64,000 nucleotides of DNA from Rouxiella sp. S1S-2 (GTDB lineage: Bacteria; Pseudomonadota; Gammaproteobacteria; Enterobacterales; Enterobacteriaceae). Location: assembly GCF_009208105.1 (NCBI RefSeq), contig NZ_WFKL01000001.1:4898001-4962000 (forward strand), written 5' to 3'. Under the pieces are notes generated by a model. It did not search any database. It worked only from the letters and a program-made list of their open reading frames with translations, and was not told the DNA's origin. Numbering within the stretch: position 1 is the first letter of the stretch; each line of letters begins with the position of its first letter. Positions 37,030 through 45,688 of this stretch are shown here, piece by piece. The position numbers and the translations under genes were made by a program.

Positions 37030-39069
37030 ATGCCTTCCTCAACTACTTTTCGTACCCGCACGGGGCGTTTGATCCCTGCAATTATCGTGGCGATGTTACT
37101 TGCCAGCTGTTCTAGCCAGGCTCCGCAGACGCCGAAAGAAAGCGTGCAGGATGCGGGCACCGGCAGCGCCGATTATTATTTGAAACAGGCGCAGCAGAGC
37201 AGTGATGATAACAAGGCTAACTGGCAATTACTTGCGATTCATGCCCTGTTACGTGAAAACCGCGTTCCTGAAGCGGCCACTCAACTCGGTCAATTGCCCC
37301 AGCAAGGCTTGAATAACGGTCAACTCAGTGAACAACAGTTGCTTAGCGCCGAGCTGCTGGTGGCCCAGAAAAACTACCCGGCGGCCAGTGCAGCACTGGG
37401 CAAAATCGACGCCGATAGCTTAACGGCTGATCAGAAAGCCCGCTATTACCAGGCGTTTATTACCGCAGGTCAGGGCCGAGCCAGCCTGCCGCTGCTGCGT
37501 GCCTATATCGCACAAGAACCGTTGCTGCAGGGCAAAGCGCATCAGGCTAATGTAGATGCCACCTGGCTGGCACTCACGCAGCTTTCCGCGCAGGACGTGA
37601 ATGCCGTGGTTATCAATGCCAACGAAAACGTGCTGCAGGGCTGGCTCGATCTGTTAAACGTTTGGCAAACTAACAAGCAGGACTCGACTCAGCTGAAGGC
37701 GGCGATTCAGGACTGGCAGAAACGCTATCCGTATAATCCGGCGGCAAAAACACTGCCTACGGCGTTAAATAACGTGGTTAATTTCAAGCCTGGCTCAACT
37801 GAAAGGGTCGCTCTGCTGCTGCCCCTGAGTGGTCCGGCAAAAGTTTATGGCGATGCGATTCAAAAAGGATTTATGGCCGCGGTGAATGGCCAGGCAAACC
37901 CGTCAGCCCCTTCACAGCCAGCACCCGCCCCTGCTCCAGCTCCAGCAGCGCCTGCTACCGACCCTAATGCTGCGGTCAGCACTTCCGCCACCGACGTGAC
38001 TGCCGCCGAGGGAACGCCGACATCAGCCCCAGCAGTTACCCCCGCTGTTGCGCCAGTTGCGCCGGCGCCTTCTACCCCTTCGGCTACCGTCAAAGTTTAC
38101 GACACCAGCACGCAACCGCTGCCCGCTCTGCTCGCACAGGCCAAGCAGGACGGCGCGACGGTTATCGTCGGCCCGCTGTTGAAAGACCAGGTGAGTGCTC
38201 TGACCTCGGCACAAACGTCGCTCAACGTACTGGCGCTTAACCAGCCTGAAACTGAAGCCAACAGCCCTAACATTTGCTATTTCGCCCTCTCTCCAGAGGA
38301 TGAGGCTCGCGATGCGGCTCGTCATATCTGGTCGCAGCACAAGCAGCTTCCGCTTCTGATGGTGCCGGGCGGTGCTTTTGGCGAGCGAATTGCGCAAGCC
38401 TTTGCCAACGAATGGCAAAAACAGGGCGGTCAAACCGTGCTCAGACAAACCATCGGTTCTTACGCCGACCTCAAGCAGCAGGTTAGCCGAGGCGGCGGGT
38501 TACGCCTTAGCGGTACGCCAATCACTGCGGCTGCACCGGCGCAGCCGACCGGTGTGACCATCGGCGGCATAACTATTCCTTCGCCGCCAACGGATGCACA
38601 GGTGACCGCCGGTTCTGCCGACAGTTCGGGCAATGTCGATGCTATCTATATTGTGGGTTCACAGGATCAACTGACGCTGATAAAACCGATGATTGATTTA
38701 TCTATCAATACGCGTGTGAAACCGTCACTCTATGCCAGCTCCCGCAGCTATCAGGCAGGCGCAGGCCCTGATTATCGCCTGGAAATGGAAGGCCTGCAGT
38801 TTAGCGATATCCCGCTTCTGGCTGGGTCCAATCCTCCCCTGATGCAGCAGGCCAGCAGCCAGTTGGGTAATGATTACTCGCAGGTGCGCCTCTACGCGAT
38901 GGGCATCGATGCCTATAATCTGGCGAATCACTTCACGCAAATCCGTCAAACGCCCGGCTACCAGCTTTCCGGTACTACCGGTAATCTGTCTGCCAACGGC
39001 AATTGTGTGATACATCGCCAGCTACCTTGGTTACAATACCGTCAGGGTGCTTTAGTTCCTGTATCATGA
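37030..39069 (+). CDS. lpoA: Outer-membrane lipoprotein LpoA, activator of PBP1a
   Basis: This 679-residue lipoprotein has the lipobox LLASC at Cys27. An N-terminal TPR-like helical domain (about 40-270) is followed by a Pro/Ala-rich linker (about 295-350) and a C-terminal periplasmic-binding-protein-like domain with NICYFALSPEDEARDAARHI. LpoA reaches through peptidoglycan to stimulate the transpeptidase of PBP1a. The start at 37030 follows TGGAAACAGC and gives the lipoprotein signal; the frame is open further upstream but without support. Confidence 0.96.
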   Translation: MPSSTTFRTRTGRLIPAIIVAMLLASCSSQAPQTPKESVQDAGTGSADYYLKQAQQSSDDNKANWQLLAIHALLRENRVPEAATQLGQLPQQGLNNGQLSEQQLLSAELLVAQKNYPAASAALGKIDADSLTADQKARYYQAFITAGQGRASLPLLRAYIAQEPLLQGKAHQANVDATWLALTQLSAQDVNAVVINANENVLQGWLDLLNVWQTNKQDSTQLKAAIQDWQKRYPYNPAAKTLPTALNNVVNFKPGSTERVALLLPLSGPAKVYGDAIQKGFMAAVNGQANPSAPSQPAPAPAPAPAAPATDPNAAVSTSATDVTAAEGTPTSAPAVTPAVAPVAPAPSTPSATVKVYDTSTQPLPALLAQAKQDGATVIVGPLLKDQVSALTSAQTSLNVLALNQPETEANSPNICYFALSPEDEARDAARHIWSQHKQLPLLMVPGGAFGERIAQAFANEWQKQGGQTVLRQTIGSYADLKQQVSRGGGLRLSGTPITAAAPAQPTGVTIGGITIPSPPTDAQVTAGSADSSGNVDAIYIVGSQDQLTLIKPMIDLSINTRVKPSLYASSRSYQAGAGPDYRLEMEGLQFSDIPLLAGSNPPLMQQASSQLGNDYSQVRLYAMGIDAYNLANHFTQIRQTPGYQLSGTTGNLSANGNCVIHRQLPWLQYRQGALVPVS

Positions 39070-39111
39070 TATTTCTCTGATGGAGAAGTATTTGAAGTAC
39101 AAGGACGTACA

Positions 39112-39483
39112 ATGGATTGGACAAAACCGACGCACCGTCAGGTTGGCGCACACTACGAAAATCTGGCCAGACGCCATCTTGAACGCGCTGGACTGGTCTT
39201 TGTGACGGCAAATGCCGCCTGCCGTGCCGGTGAACTAGACCTTGTCATGCGCGATAAACAAACCTGGGTGTTTGTTGAAGTGCGATACCGCCGCAATGCC
39301 AATTTTGGCGGCGCGGCAGCGAGTGTGACATACCCTAAACAGCGGCGCCTGTTGCGCGCCGCAGCCTTCTGGCTTGCGCAACACGATGCAAGCTTTGACA
39401 CATCATCTTGCCGTTTTGATGTTTTAGCCATCACTGGTAGCCAGATAGAATGGTTGCCAGATGCATTCAATGCGCAAGGATAG
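39112..39483 (+). CDS. yraN: YraN, UPF0102 endonuclease-like protein
   Basis: This 123-residue protein of the UPF0102 family has a restriction-endonuclease-like fold; the candidate catalytic residues are in [21 protein letters not shown] (E, D, and E-V-R). Family members are linked with competence and DNA processing, but the reaction is not settled. It lies in the conserved lpoA-yraN-diaA-dolP order. Confidence 0.95.
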   Translation: MDWTKPTHRQVGAHYENLARRHLERAGLVFVTANAACRAGELDLVMRDKQTWVFVEVRYRRNANFGGAAASVTYPKQRRLLRAAAFWLAQHDASFDTSSCRFDVLAITGSQIEWLPDAFNAQG

Positions 39484-39552
39484 TATCAAAACTGATGGAC
39501 ACGCAGCGGAGCTCTACTGCGTGCCAACACCTTTGACTGACGAGAAAACAAC

Positions 39553-40143
39553 GTGCTGGAAAGAATCAAAGCCTGCTTTACCGAAAGTATCCAAACTCAG
39601 ATAGCAGCAGCGGAAGCCTTGCCTGATGCTATATCGAGAGCCGCGATGACGCTGGTCCAATCGCTGCTCAACGGCAACAAGATCCTTTGCTGTGGGAATG
39701 GAACCTCGGCTGCAAACGCCCAGCATTTTGCCGCTTGTCTGATAAATCGCTTCGAGACTGAACGTCCGAGCCTTCCTGCAATCTCACTCTCTGCAGATAA
39801 CGTTGTTTTGACCGCTATCGCCAACGATCGCCTGCATGAAGAGATTTATGCCAAGCAGGTTCGTGCTTTAGGCCAGGCAGGTGACGTATTGCTGGCCATT
39901 TCGACTCGTGGTAACAGTCGTGATATTGTCAAAGCGGTAGAAGCAGCAGTGACACGGGATATGACTATCGTTGCTCTTACTGGCTATGACGGCGGCGAGC
40001 TGGCAGGACTTTTGGGCACGCATGACGTGGAGATCCGCATCCCTTCTCACCGCAGCGCGCGCATTCAGGAAATGCATATGCTTACCGTTAATTGCCTCTG
40101 TGACTTAATAGATAACACGCTATTCCCACACCAGGACGATTAA
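39553..40143 (+). CDS. diaA: DnaA initiator-associating protein DiaA
   Basis: This 196-residue SIS-domain tetramer has [23 protein letters not shown] and [22 protein letters not shown]. DiaA binds several DnaA molecules at oriC and promotes timely initiation. The start is GTG at 39553; the first residues ([20 protein letters not shown]) match E. coli, which uses ATG there. It lies 9 bp before dolP. Confidence 0.97.
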   Translation: MLERIKACFTESIQTQIAAAEALPDAISRAAMTLVQSLLNGNKILCCGNGTSAANAQHFAACLINRFETERPSLPAISLSADNVVLTAIANDRLHEEIYAKQVRALGQAGDVLLAISTRGNSRDIVKAVEAAVTRDMTIVALTGYDGGELAGLLGTHDVEIRIPSHRSARIQEMHMLTVNCLCDLIDNTLFPHQDD

Positions 40144-40152
40144 GGAGATCCA

Positions 40153-40728
40153 ATGAAGGCAAGTTACCTCTTTGCTGTAGTGCTTAGCGCCCTCTTGTTA
40201 CAAGGCTGTGTAGCCGCCGCAGTGGTCGGCGCCGCAGGTGTAGCCACCAAGACGGGCACGGACCCACGCACCGTGGGGACTCAGGTTGATGACACCACGC
40301 TAGAGGCGCGCGTTTCAAACGCCATCAGTGCCAACAAGGATTTAAAAGACAAAGCGCGTATCGTTGCCACGGCGTATTCCGGCAAAGTATTACTTACCGG
40401 ACAGGCACCGACTGCCGATATGGCGACTACCGCCAAACAGCTGACCATGAAAGTGGACGGTGCTACGGATGTGTATAGCGAAATTAGACTCGGCAATCCG
40501 GTCAGTCTGGGCACGGCGTCAGCCGATACCTGGATAACCACCAAAGTCCGTTCGCAGCTGTTAACCAGCGATCAGGTGAAATCTTCCAACGTTAAAGTGA
40601 CCACCGAGAATGGCGAAGTCTTCTTGTTGGGTCTGGTGACGCAGGAAGAGGGACAGGCGGCGGCCAAGATTGCCGCTGGCGTCAGTGGGGTGAAACACGT
40701 CACTACGGCCTTTACCTACGTGAAATAA
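40153..40728 (+). CDS. dolP: Division/outer-membrane stress lipoprotein DolP (YraP)
   Basis: This 191-residue lipoprotein has lipobox LLQGC (Cys19) and two BON domains (about 45-115 and 123-190). In E. coli it sits on the inner face of the outer membrane, binds anionic phospholipid and supports BAM and amidase activation. It is sigma-E dependent there. AAGGAGATCCA precedes the ATG. A bidirectional terminator follows. Confidence 0.97.
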   Translation: MKASYLFAVVLSALLLQGCVAAAVVGAAGVATKTGTDPRTVGTQVDDTTLEARVSNAISANKDLKDKARIVATAYSGKVLLTGQAPTADMATTAKQLTMKVDGATDVYSEIRLGNPVSLGTASADTWITTKVRSQLLTSDQVKSSNVKVTTENGEVFLLGLVTQEEGQAAAKIAAGVSGVKHVTTAFTYVK

Positions 40729-40758
40729 CACGCTGATACCGTCGGCAGTGATACAAAA

Positions 40759-40790
40759 AAAAGGACAGCCAGTGCGGCTGTCCTTTTTAT
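40759..40790. terminator. Bidirectional terminator between dolP and mtgA
   Basis: AAAGGACAGCC-AGTGC-GGCTGTCCTTTTT has an A run on one side and a T run on the other and separates two convergent genes. Confidence 0.88.
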
Positions 40791-40828
40791 TTTATTGCCG
40801 ATGAGCATGACCCAAGATGCAAAAGAAG

Positions 40829-41560
40829 CTAATGCAGCTTGTGCTCTTGCAGGAAGTTATCGCCACCCAGCTGGCTCATCTGTCTGAGGATCCACTGCTG
40901 TCGGCGAAGCACATAAGCCGAAGGGGCATTCACTTTAAAAGTGTGAGGATTCGGCAACACGGCAGCAAGCAGTGCCGCCTGCGAAGCCGTGAGTTTACAG
41001 GCCGGTTTGTGGAAGAAGTGCTGCGCTGCCTCTTCTACGCCAAAGATGCCGTCGCCAAACTCGACAATATTGAGGTACACCGTCAAAATGCGACGCTTGC
41101 TCCAAACCGTTTCAATGCCGACCGTCAGGCCCGCCTCCAGCCCTTTTCGCACCCAGCTACGTCCGTCCCATAAAAAAAGATTTTTCGCCGTTTGCTGCGA
41201 AAGCGTTGAGGCACCGCGAACAGTGGCGTCTTCATCTTCATTGTGCGTCAGCGCCGCCTGAATAGCACCCACGTCAAAGCCCCAATGCTCAGGAAACTTC
41301 TGGTCTTCGCCCGCCATCACCGCCAGTGCCATAGGTGAAGAAATTTCACTCATCGGTACCCAATCAGAGTGAGACACATAGCTAAAATCGCCACTCAGCC
41401 AAGCTGAAAGCTGTCTTTCAACCATCACGGCAGAAAATGGGACCGGTAAAAACGAAAAAAATACAATTTCCGCTAACCAAATGCCGAGTAAAGTAATTAC
41501 CGCTCTTTTTACCCAGATAAATGGCCGATAAAAAAGACTCTTTTTTAACTTTTTGCTCAT
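40829..41560 (-). CDS. mtgA: Monofunctional peptidoglycan glycosyltransferase MtgA
   Basis: This 243-residue GT51 enzyme has one N-terminal membrane anchor ([18 protein letters not shown]) and the five GT51 motifs, including [12 protein letters not shown] with the catalytic Glu and [17 protein letters not shown]. It polymerises lipid II into glycan strands. In E. coli elbB lies directly upstream; here that position holds non-coding remnants. Confidence 0.97.
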   Translation of the reverse strand: MSKKLKKSLFYRPFIWVKRAVITLLGIWLAEIVFFSFLPVPFSAVMVERQLSAWLSGDFSYVSHSDWVPMSEISSPMALAVMAGEDQKFPEHWGFDVGAIQAALTHNEDEDATVRGASTLSQQTAKNLFLWDGRSWVRKGLEAGLTVGIETVWSKRRILTVYLNIVEFGDGIFGVEEAAQHFFHKPACKLTASQAALLAAVLPNPHTFKVNAPSAYVLRRQQWILRQMSQLGGDNFLQEHKLH

Positions 41561-41746
41561 TCAATACAATCCATGACACATCTGACCATCTTATCAATAA
41601 CCACAGTAACCACATGTCTAGGGCTAGCAGTAAGCACGCCTGTCATGCTAACAATGTGGATATCGTGTCCAAAATCGGGGCTATTTCCCGCACAATCTAT
41701 GGCTGCAGTGCCCATTGCATCAATATGTTCCGAATTTTATTCATAA

Positions 41747-41857
41747 TTTTCATTCCAGACTGCCGGCGTTGACTTCATCAGTGCCGGATTAGTACAGCTG
41801 ACGAACGGCGAAAATCAATTGGTTTACGTTTCTAATGAATCAGGCGCGGAATTGTAA
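41747..41857 (+). pseudogene. Possible C-terminal remnant of an unknown gene
   Basis: The frame FSFQTAGVDFISAGLVQLTN..YVSNESGAEL-stop reads like a genuine protein end, but a TAA lies just before it and no start codon or ribosome site is present. The frame upstream breaks into other phases. Not recognised; it may be decay after gene loss. Confidence 0.25.
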
Positions 41858-41926
41858 AAAGAATTTATCAATCAAGCCTCATGCCCAGCGCCCGATTCAT
41901 CCTGCAAGCCAAAATTAAAGGCCAAT

Positions 41927-42115
41927 TTATAGCCGATTTTTTTGCTTAATCTTCATAGCATAACTTATCGCAAAGCGTGAAATAATTTCACTTAAGGCCA
42001 CAGGTAGCGACTTAGAGAGCAATTGACCCGATTCAGCATCAAAGAATTTAGATAAGTCATTAATTACAGAACCTTGCAGAGATCCCGCTATTCCCACCCT
42101 GCTCAAAATAGGCAT
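41927..42115 (-). CDS. Unidentified small open frame (62 codons)
   Basis: MPILSRVGIAGSLQGSVIND.. continues with SLPVALSEIISRFAISYA and ends KIKQKNRL. Composition is protein-like, and in-frame sequence extends 11 codons upstream to a stop. There is no clear ribosome site and no family I recognise. It could be a small gene, or the end of a decayed one. Confidence 0.25.
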   Translation of the reverse strand: MPILSRVGIAGSLQGSVINDLSKFFDAESGQLLSKSLPVALSEIISRFAISYAMKIKQKNRL

Positions 42116-42344
42116 TTCAAGCGCATAATCTGAGTGAAAAAGACCTCATCAAACGCTGAATTTACGTCAAAAGCATACCTGCCGACTAGTACACTTTCCT
42201 GCTTGATTCATCTTCTGCAAAATTAACTGCGATTAACGCTTGAACTTATGTATAGACAAAGATTAATCTACATCACAGTTTTTAATGATTCTCGTAACAG
42301 ATTCGCTGATATTTGTTATGTTGAGTACACAAAGTTGTATTACA

Positions 42345-42470
42345 CTTATACATCTGATTTACCAAGACCTGCGAATAATTACCCTTATCAGAACAATACG
42401 TGGGTTATCGATTTCCCTGGTGTTGGCGCAGTATTCGCGCACCCCGGCCTAGGCTGGGGTTATTTTTTTT
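42345..42470 (+). ncRNA. arcZ: Small regulatory RNA ArcZ
   Basis: The segment 42410-42447 (GATTTCCCTGGTGTTGGCGC and onward) matches, as I recall it, the processed 3' part of E. coli ArcZ, including the seed used against rpoS, flhD and tpx. It ends in the terminator CCCCGGCC-TA-GGCTGGGG with a T run to 42470. It is encoded opposite to and overlapping the arcB 3' end, the same position as in E. coli. ArcZ binds Hfq, is cleaved by RNase E, and is repressed by ArcA. The 5' end is estimated from the E. coli length (121 nt); that half is diverged. Confidence 0.88.
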
Positions 42471-44799
42471 CAGCTTCCGCCGTCCACTCAAGCAACGTCT
42501 GCACGTCATTGCGCCATTCGAGCTTCAACTCATCAATCCAATCCTGAACGTTGTCCCACCATGCCGGTAAAGAAGGCGTTTGAATCTGCTGTGCGAGCTG
42601 TTGCAGGTGTTTTAATCCCACCGACCCTGCTGCCCCTTTAATTTTGTGCGCTTCTTCAGCAATGCCCGCCTGATCGCGCGCGGTCATATTTGAATCTAGC
42701 ACCTCGAGATAGCCAGGCATCATCTGAACAAACATCTCTGCGCTCTGATGGATAAGCCCCGGACCTACCAGCTCCATGTACTGTTCGAGCATCGGAATAT
42801 CAAGCAAGGTTTCGTTGCTTTTCATTGCGCTAGCCTCCTCGAGAGTTAATTCTTCTTCATTTTGGTGATCCCAAAACTGCTGGATCATCGCGGTAAGCGC
42901 TGGAACTGACAGCGGCTTGCTGAGCACGTCATCAATTCCCGCATCGAGATATTCTTTTTTATCTTTCAGCACATTGGCGGTCAAGGCAACCAGCGGCGGC
43001 AGAGACTTGGCGTCATATTTTTCACGCAGTATTCGTGCGACATCCAGCCCGGTCATGTCAGGCAGCTGAATATCAAGCAGCACCAGATCAAACTCATGCG
43101 GCACAAACATCTCCAGCGCATCGTGGCCGGTCATTGCCACCTCAACGCTGCTGCCGAGTTTTTCAAGCACCGAACGGGCGACGATAACGTTGAGCTCGAT
43201 GTCTTCAACCAGCAGGATATTTAACGCAGGCAGCGGCAGAATATCGTCTTCGTCGATCTCTTTTTCCGGCTCGTCGAGCGAAGGCGCGCTGACGGTGAGC
43301 GTGAAGCAGGAGCCTTTCCCCGGCTCGCTGCTGACAGTGATATCACCGCCCATGCTCTGCGCCAGACGTTTCGATACCGCCAACCCAATGCCGGTGCCGG
43401 TCGCTGGCTTGCCGCCGTTCTGATCCTTGACCTGATAATACATGGCAAAGATTTTATCCTGCTCGTCCTGCGGAATACCCATGCCGGAATCCTGCACTTC
43501 AAAACACAGGTGATCGCCGCTGTCGTGATGCACCCGCACCACAATCTCACCCTTGTGAGTAAACTTCACGGCGTTGCCAATCAGGTTCCACAAAATTTGA
43601 CGCAGGCGTGTGCCGTCGGTAATCAGCGTTTGCGGCAGCGGGATATCCGGCTGCATCACAAACTTCAGCCCCTTAGGCTGCACCAGCAGGCCGGTAAGGT
43701 TTTCCAGATCAGAGAGGAAATCGGTAAAATTGAGCGGATTATTGTCGAGCTGCACTTTGCGGCGCTCGAGTTTGTCCATTTCAATGATGTCGTTAAAAAT
43801 ATTGCCCAGTGTAATGGCGCTAACGTGGATGGTTTTCAAATAATTGTGCTGCTCACCGTTCAACTCGGTGTCGAGCAGAATCCGACTTAGGCCAACGATG
43901 CCGTTAAGCGGCGTACGAAGCTCGTGGCTGATGGTTGAGATAAAGGTAGTTTTCTCTCTACTCGCGTTCTCTAACGCGTCCTGATAGCGTTTACGCTCGG
44001 TTATATCGCGTCCAAAGCCCATTAAGCCGTGACGTTTGCCGATTCGGTCATAAAACGGCACTTTACGCAGCTCGAAGCACGCCTTGCGACCGTCGGGATA
44101 CACAAGCCACTGTTCGTAGGTCAACGCGACGTTGTGACGGAATACCTTCTCGTCGGTTTCAATGACTTTTTCGGCAATATCTGGGGTATAGACGTCGTTT
44201 GGCGTCAGCCCAATCAACTGCTTCTCACTGAGGCCGGTCAGCAGCTCCATAGCGCGGTTGCAGCCGGAGAACTCTTTGTCTTCATTGCGGTAATAAACCA
44301 GGTCCGGCGAGGCATCAAGGAAAGAGCGTAACAGCGCCGACTGTTGACTCAGTTCGATTTGTGCCTGTTCGCGGTGCTGCATTTCGAGTTTGAGTTTGTC
44401 GACCACCGCCAGACGGGCCTCTTCGGCTTTAATACGGTCGGTAATTTCCTGATTGAGCTGGGCAATATTCTCGGTAAGTTGTTCATTTAATTTTAAATCG
44501 CGGTGGCGCATCTCTTCGAGTTTATCAACCAGGCGAGTCAGACGCTGGCGTGACTCTTCAAGTTGTTCAACCACCACCGACAGGAAATAGACCGCCCACG
44601 GCGTAATGATCAGACCAAAAAATATTGAACGCACGACGTCAATGCTTTCAACCTGACCACGCAGCAGCATAGTTACGGCCATTTGCACAATCATTGCCAG
44701 TACGACCAGCGCCGAGGCAAGCAACAGCGAAAAACGGACTAGCCCGAGCTTGACCATCAGGTCGACGTAGTACTGAGCAAGTAATCTGATTTGCTTCAT
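42460..44799 (-). CDS. arcB: Aerobic respiration control sensor kinase ArcB
   Basis: This 779-residue tripartite hybrid kinase has two N-terminal membrane helices, a coiled coil, a PAS domain (about 155-270), a kinase core with H292 in STISHELRTPLNG, a receiver with D576 in VLLDIQLPDMTG, and an HPt domain with H718 in EEAHKIKGAAGS. It senses quinone redox state and phosphorylates ArcA under low oxygen. The start at 44799 follows AAGGAAAGG. Its last 11 bp overlap the arcZ sRNA on the other strand. Confidence 0.98.
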   Translation of the reverse strand: MKQIRLLAQYYVDLMVKLGLVRFSLLLASALVVLAMIVQMAVTMLLRGQVESIDVVRSIFFGLIITPWAVYFLSVVVEQLEESRQRLTRLVDKLEEMRHRDLKLNEQLTENIAQLNQEITDRIKAEEARLAVVDKLKLEMQHREQAQIELSQQSALLRSFLDASPDLVYYRNEDKEFSGCNRAMELLTGLSEKQLIGLTPNDVYTPDIAEKVIETDEKVFRHNVALTYEQWLVYPDGRKACFELRKVPFYDRIGKRHGLMGFGRDITERKRYQDALENASREKTTFISTISHELRTPLNGIVGLSRILLDTELNGEQHNYLKTIHVSAITLGNIFNDIIEMDKLERRKVQLDNNPLNFTDFLSDLENLTGLLVQPKGLKFVMQPDIPLPQTLITDGTRLRQILWNLIGNAVKFTHKGEIVVRVHHDSGDHLCFEVQDSGMGIPQDEQDKIFAMYYQVKDQNGGKPATGTGIGLAVSKRLAQSMGGDITVSSEPGKGSCFTLTVSAPSLDEPEKEIDEDDILPLPALNILLVEDIELNVIVARSVLEKLGSSVEVAMTGHDALEMFVPHEFDLVLLDIQLPDMTGLDVARILREKYDAKSLPPLVALTANVLKDKKEYLDAGIDDVLSKPLSVPALTAMIQQFWDHQNEEELTLEEASAMKSNETLLDIPMLEQYMELVGPGLIHQSAEMFVQMMPGYLEVLDSNMTARDQAGIAEEAHKIKGAAGSVGLKHLQQLAQQIQTPSLPAWWDNVQDWIDELKLEWRNDVQTLLEWTAEAEKK

Positions 44800-45688
44800 A
44801 GCCTTTCCTTGATAAAAACCATCTTTCACCGAGAGATCCCCGAATAAAGTCTCGCCAAATCATACCGCAAATAACGTCGGGATGAGCTTTTTAGCGCCAT
44901 TTTTTCGAACTTGCACCTTAGATGAACGCCAAGTGGTGCAACGAATCAAAAGGGGGTGATATTGACTAATTTTGGCTTATGCATTAAAAATAGCGCCCCG
45001 CCTGAAATTCCCAAGGCCACGCCTTGAAAGGCTTTTATTTTTCCCTGATTTCCCTCTCGGCTCTAAATACCCAAACGCAAAGAATAACTATTCAGTATTA
45101 CTGCAAATAAAGTCACTCTTGGGAGTATGAATAATTCTTATTATCCGCCCCCTATTAGCACATTATTACGCTATGATTAAAAACAGCGATAAAGCACACA
45201 TCAGGCATAATTCGCAGGATAAAACGCTGGCAAACTACCCCGCCCTAGCATGGTGCACAGATTTCGACCTTGCACTACAGTGAGACAGCTCACACTTCCC
45301 CCTGAGCGCCACACTGTTAATATGGCTTCTAAAAAACCATTTAATTGCTTTAAATCATAAACTTAAATTGAAAAAAGTTCATTTTAGCCCTGCGTCAACC
45401 GATATTTGACCTACCCGCGCTTTCTCGCTAAGTTGGAAGTCCGCTGGAAGCACTCTTTATCAGTTAAAAATCGATGAGCAAACAACTCGTCATATTTATG
45501 CAGTAATTGAAGACTCCCTCATTAAAACAAGTCATATACCACTTGTGAGAACCGTCACGAGGGGCCACTGACGGAGGATGTCAGCCATAAACCGCACCAT
45601 AAGAGTGCGTTAAAATGCTGGATCCCCCGTGAGAAAGCTCCCTCGCAGTAGGTGTGAGAGTCTCGCAGAGCCTGGGGAGGTTCACGTT
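44800..45688. other. Long AT-rich spacer between arcB and gltB
   Basis: About 890 bp separate the divergent start codons. It contains both promoters; in E. coli gltB is controlled here by Lrp, IHF, CRP and ArgR. Small hairpins are visible (CAAGGC-CAC-GCCTTG at 45012-45026; CTGAC-GTCAG near 45570). The in-frame GTG at 45629 extends gltB by 20 codons. I see no convincing gene or complete terminator. Confidence 0.5.

Larger units (their letters stand above)
41561..42344. other. Gene-poor region between mtgA and arcZ (elbB missing)
   Basis: Nearly 800 AT-rich bases contain no intact recognisable gene. E. coli has elbB here, and nothing resembling it remains. Two short open stretches that read like protein tails are annotated separately. 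The region must hold the mtgA promoter at its left end and the arcZ promoter at its right end. Confidence 0.5.

Noticed and set aside
41521..41772. 83-codon plus-strand frame over the mtgA start
   Set aside because: It overlaps the mtgA N-terminus and promoter antisense; the His/Asn/Cys-rich composition is not protein-like.
45012..45043. Possible sRNA terminator in the arcB-gltB spacer
   Set aside because: The CAAGGC/GCCTTG stem is short and separated from the T-rich stretch by AAAGGC, so it is not a convincing intrinsic terminator.
45629..45688. GTG start 20 codons upstream for gltB
   Set aside because: The ATG at 45689 has a strong GGGGAGG site and leaves the short propeptide before Cys12, as in the E. 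coli enzyme.
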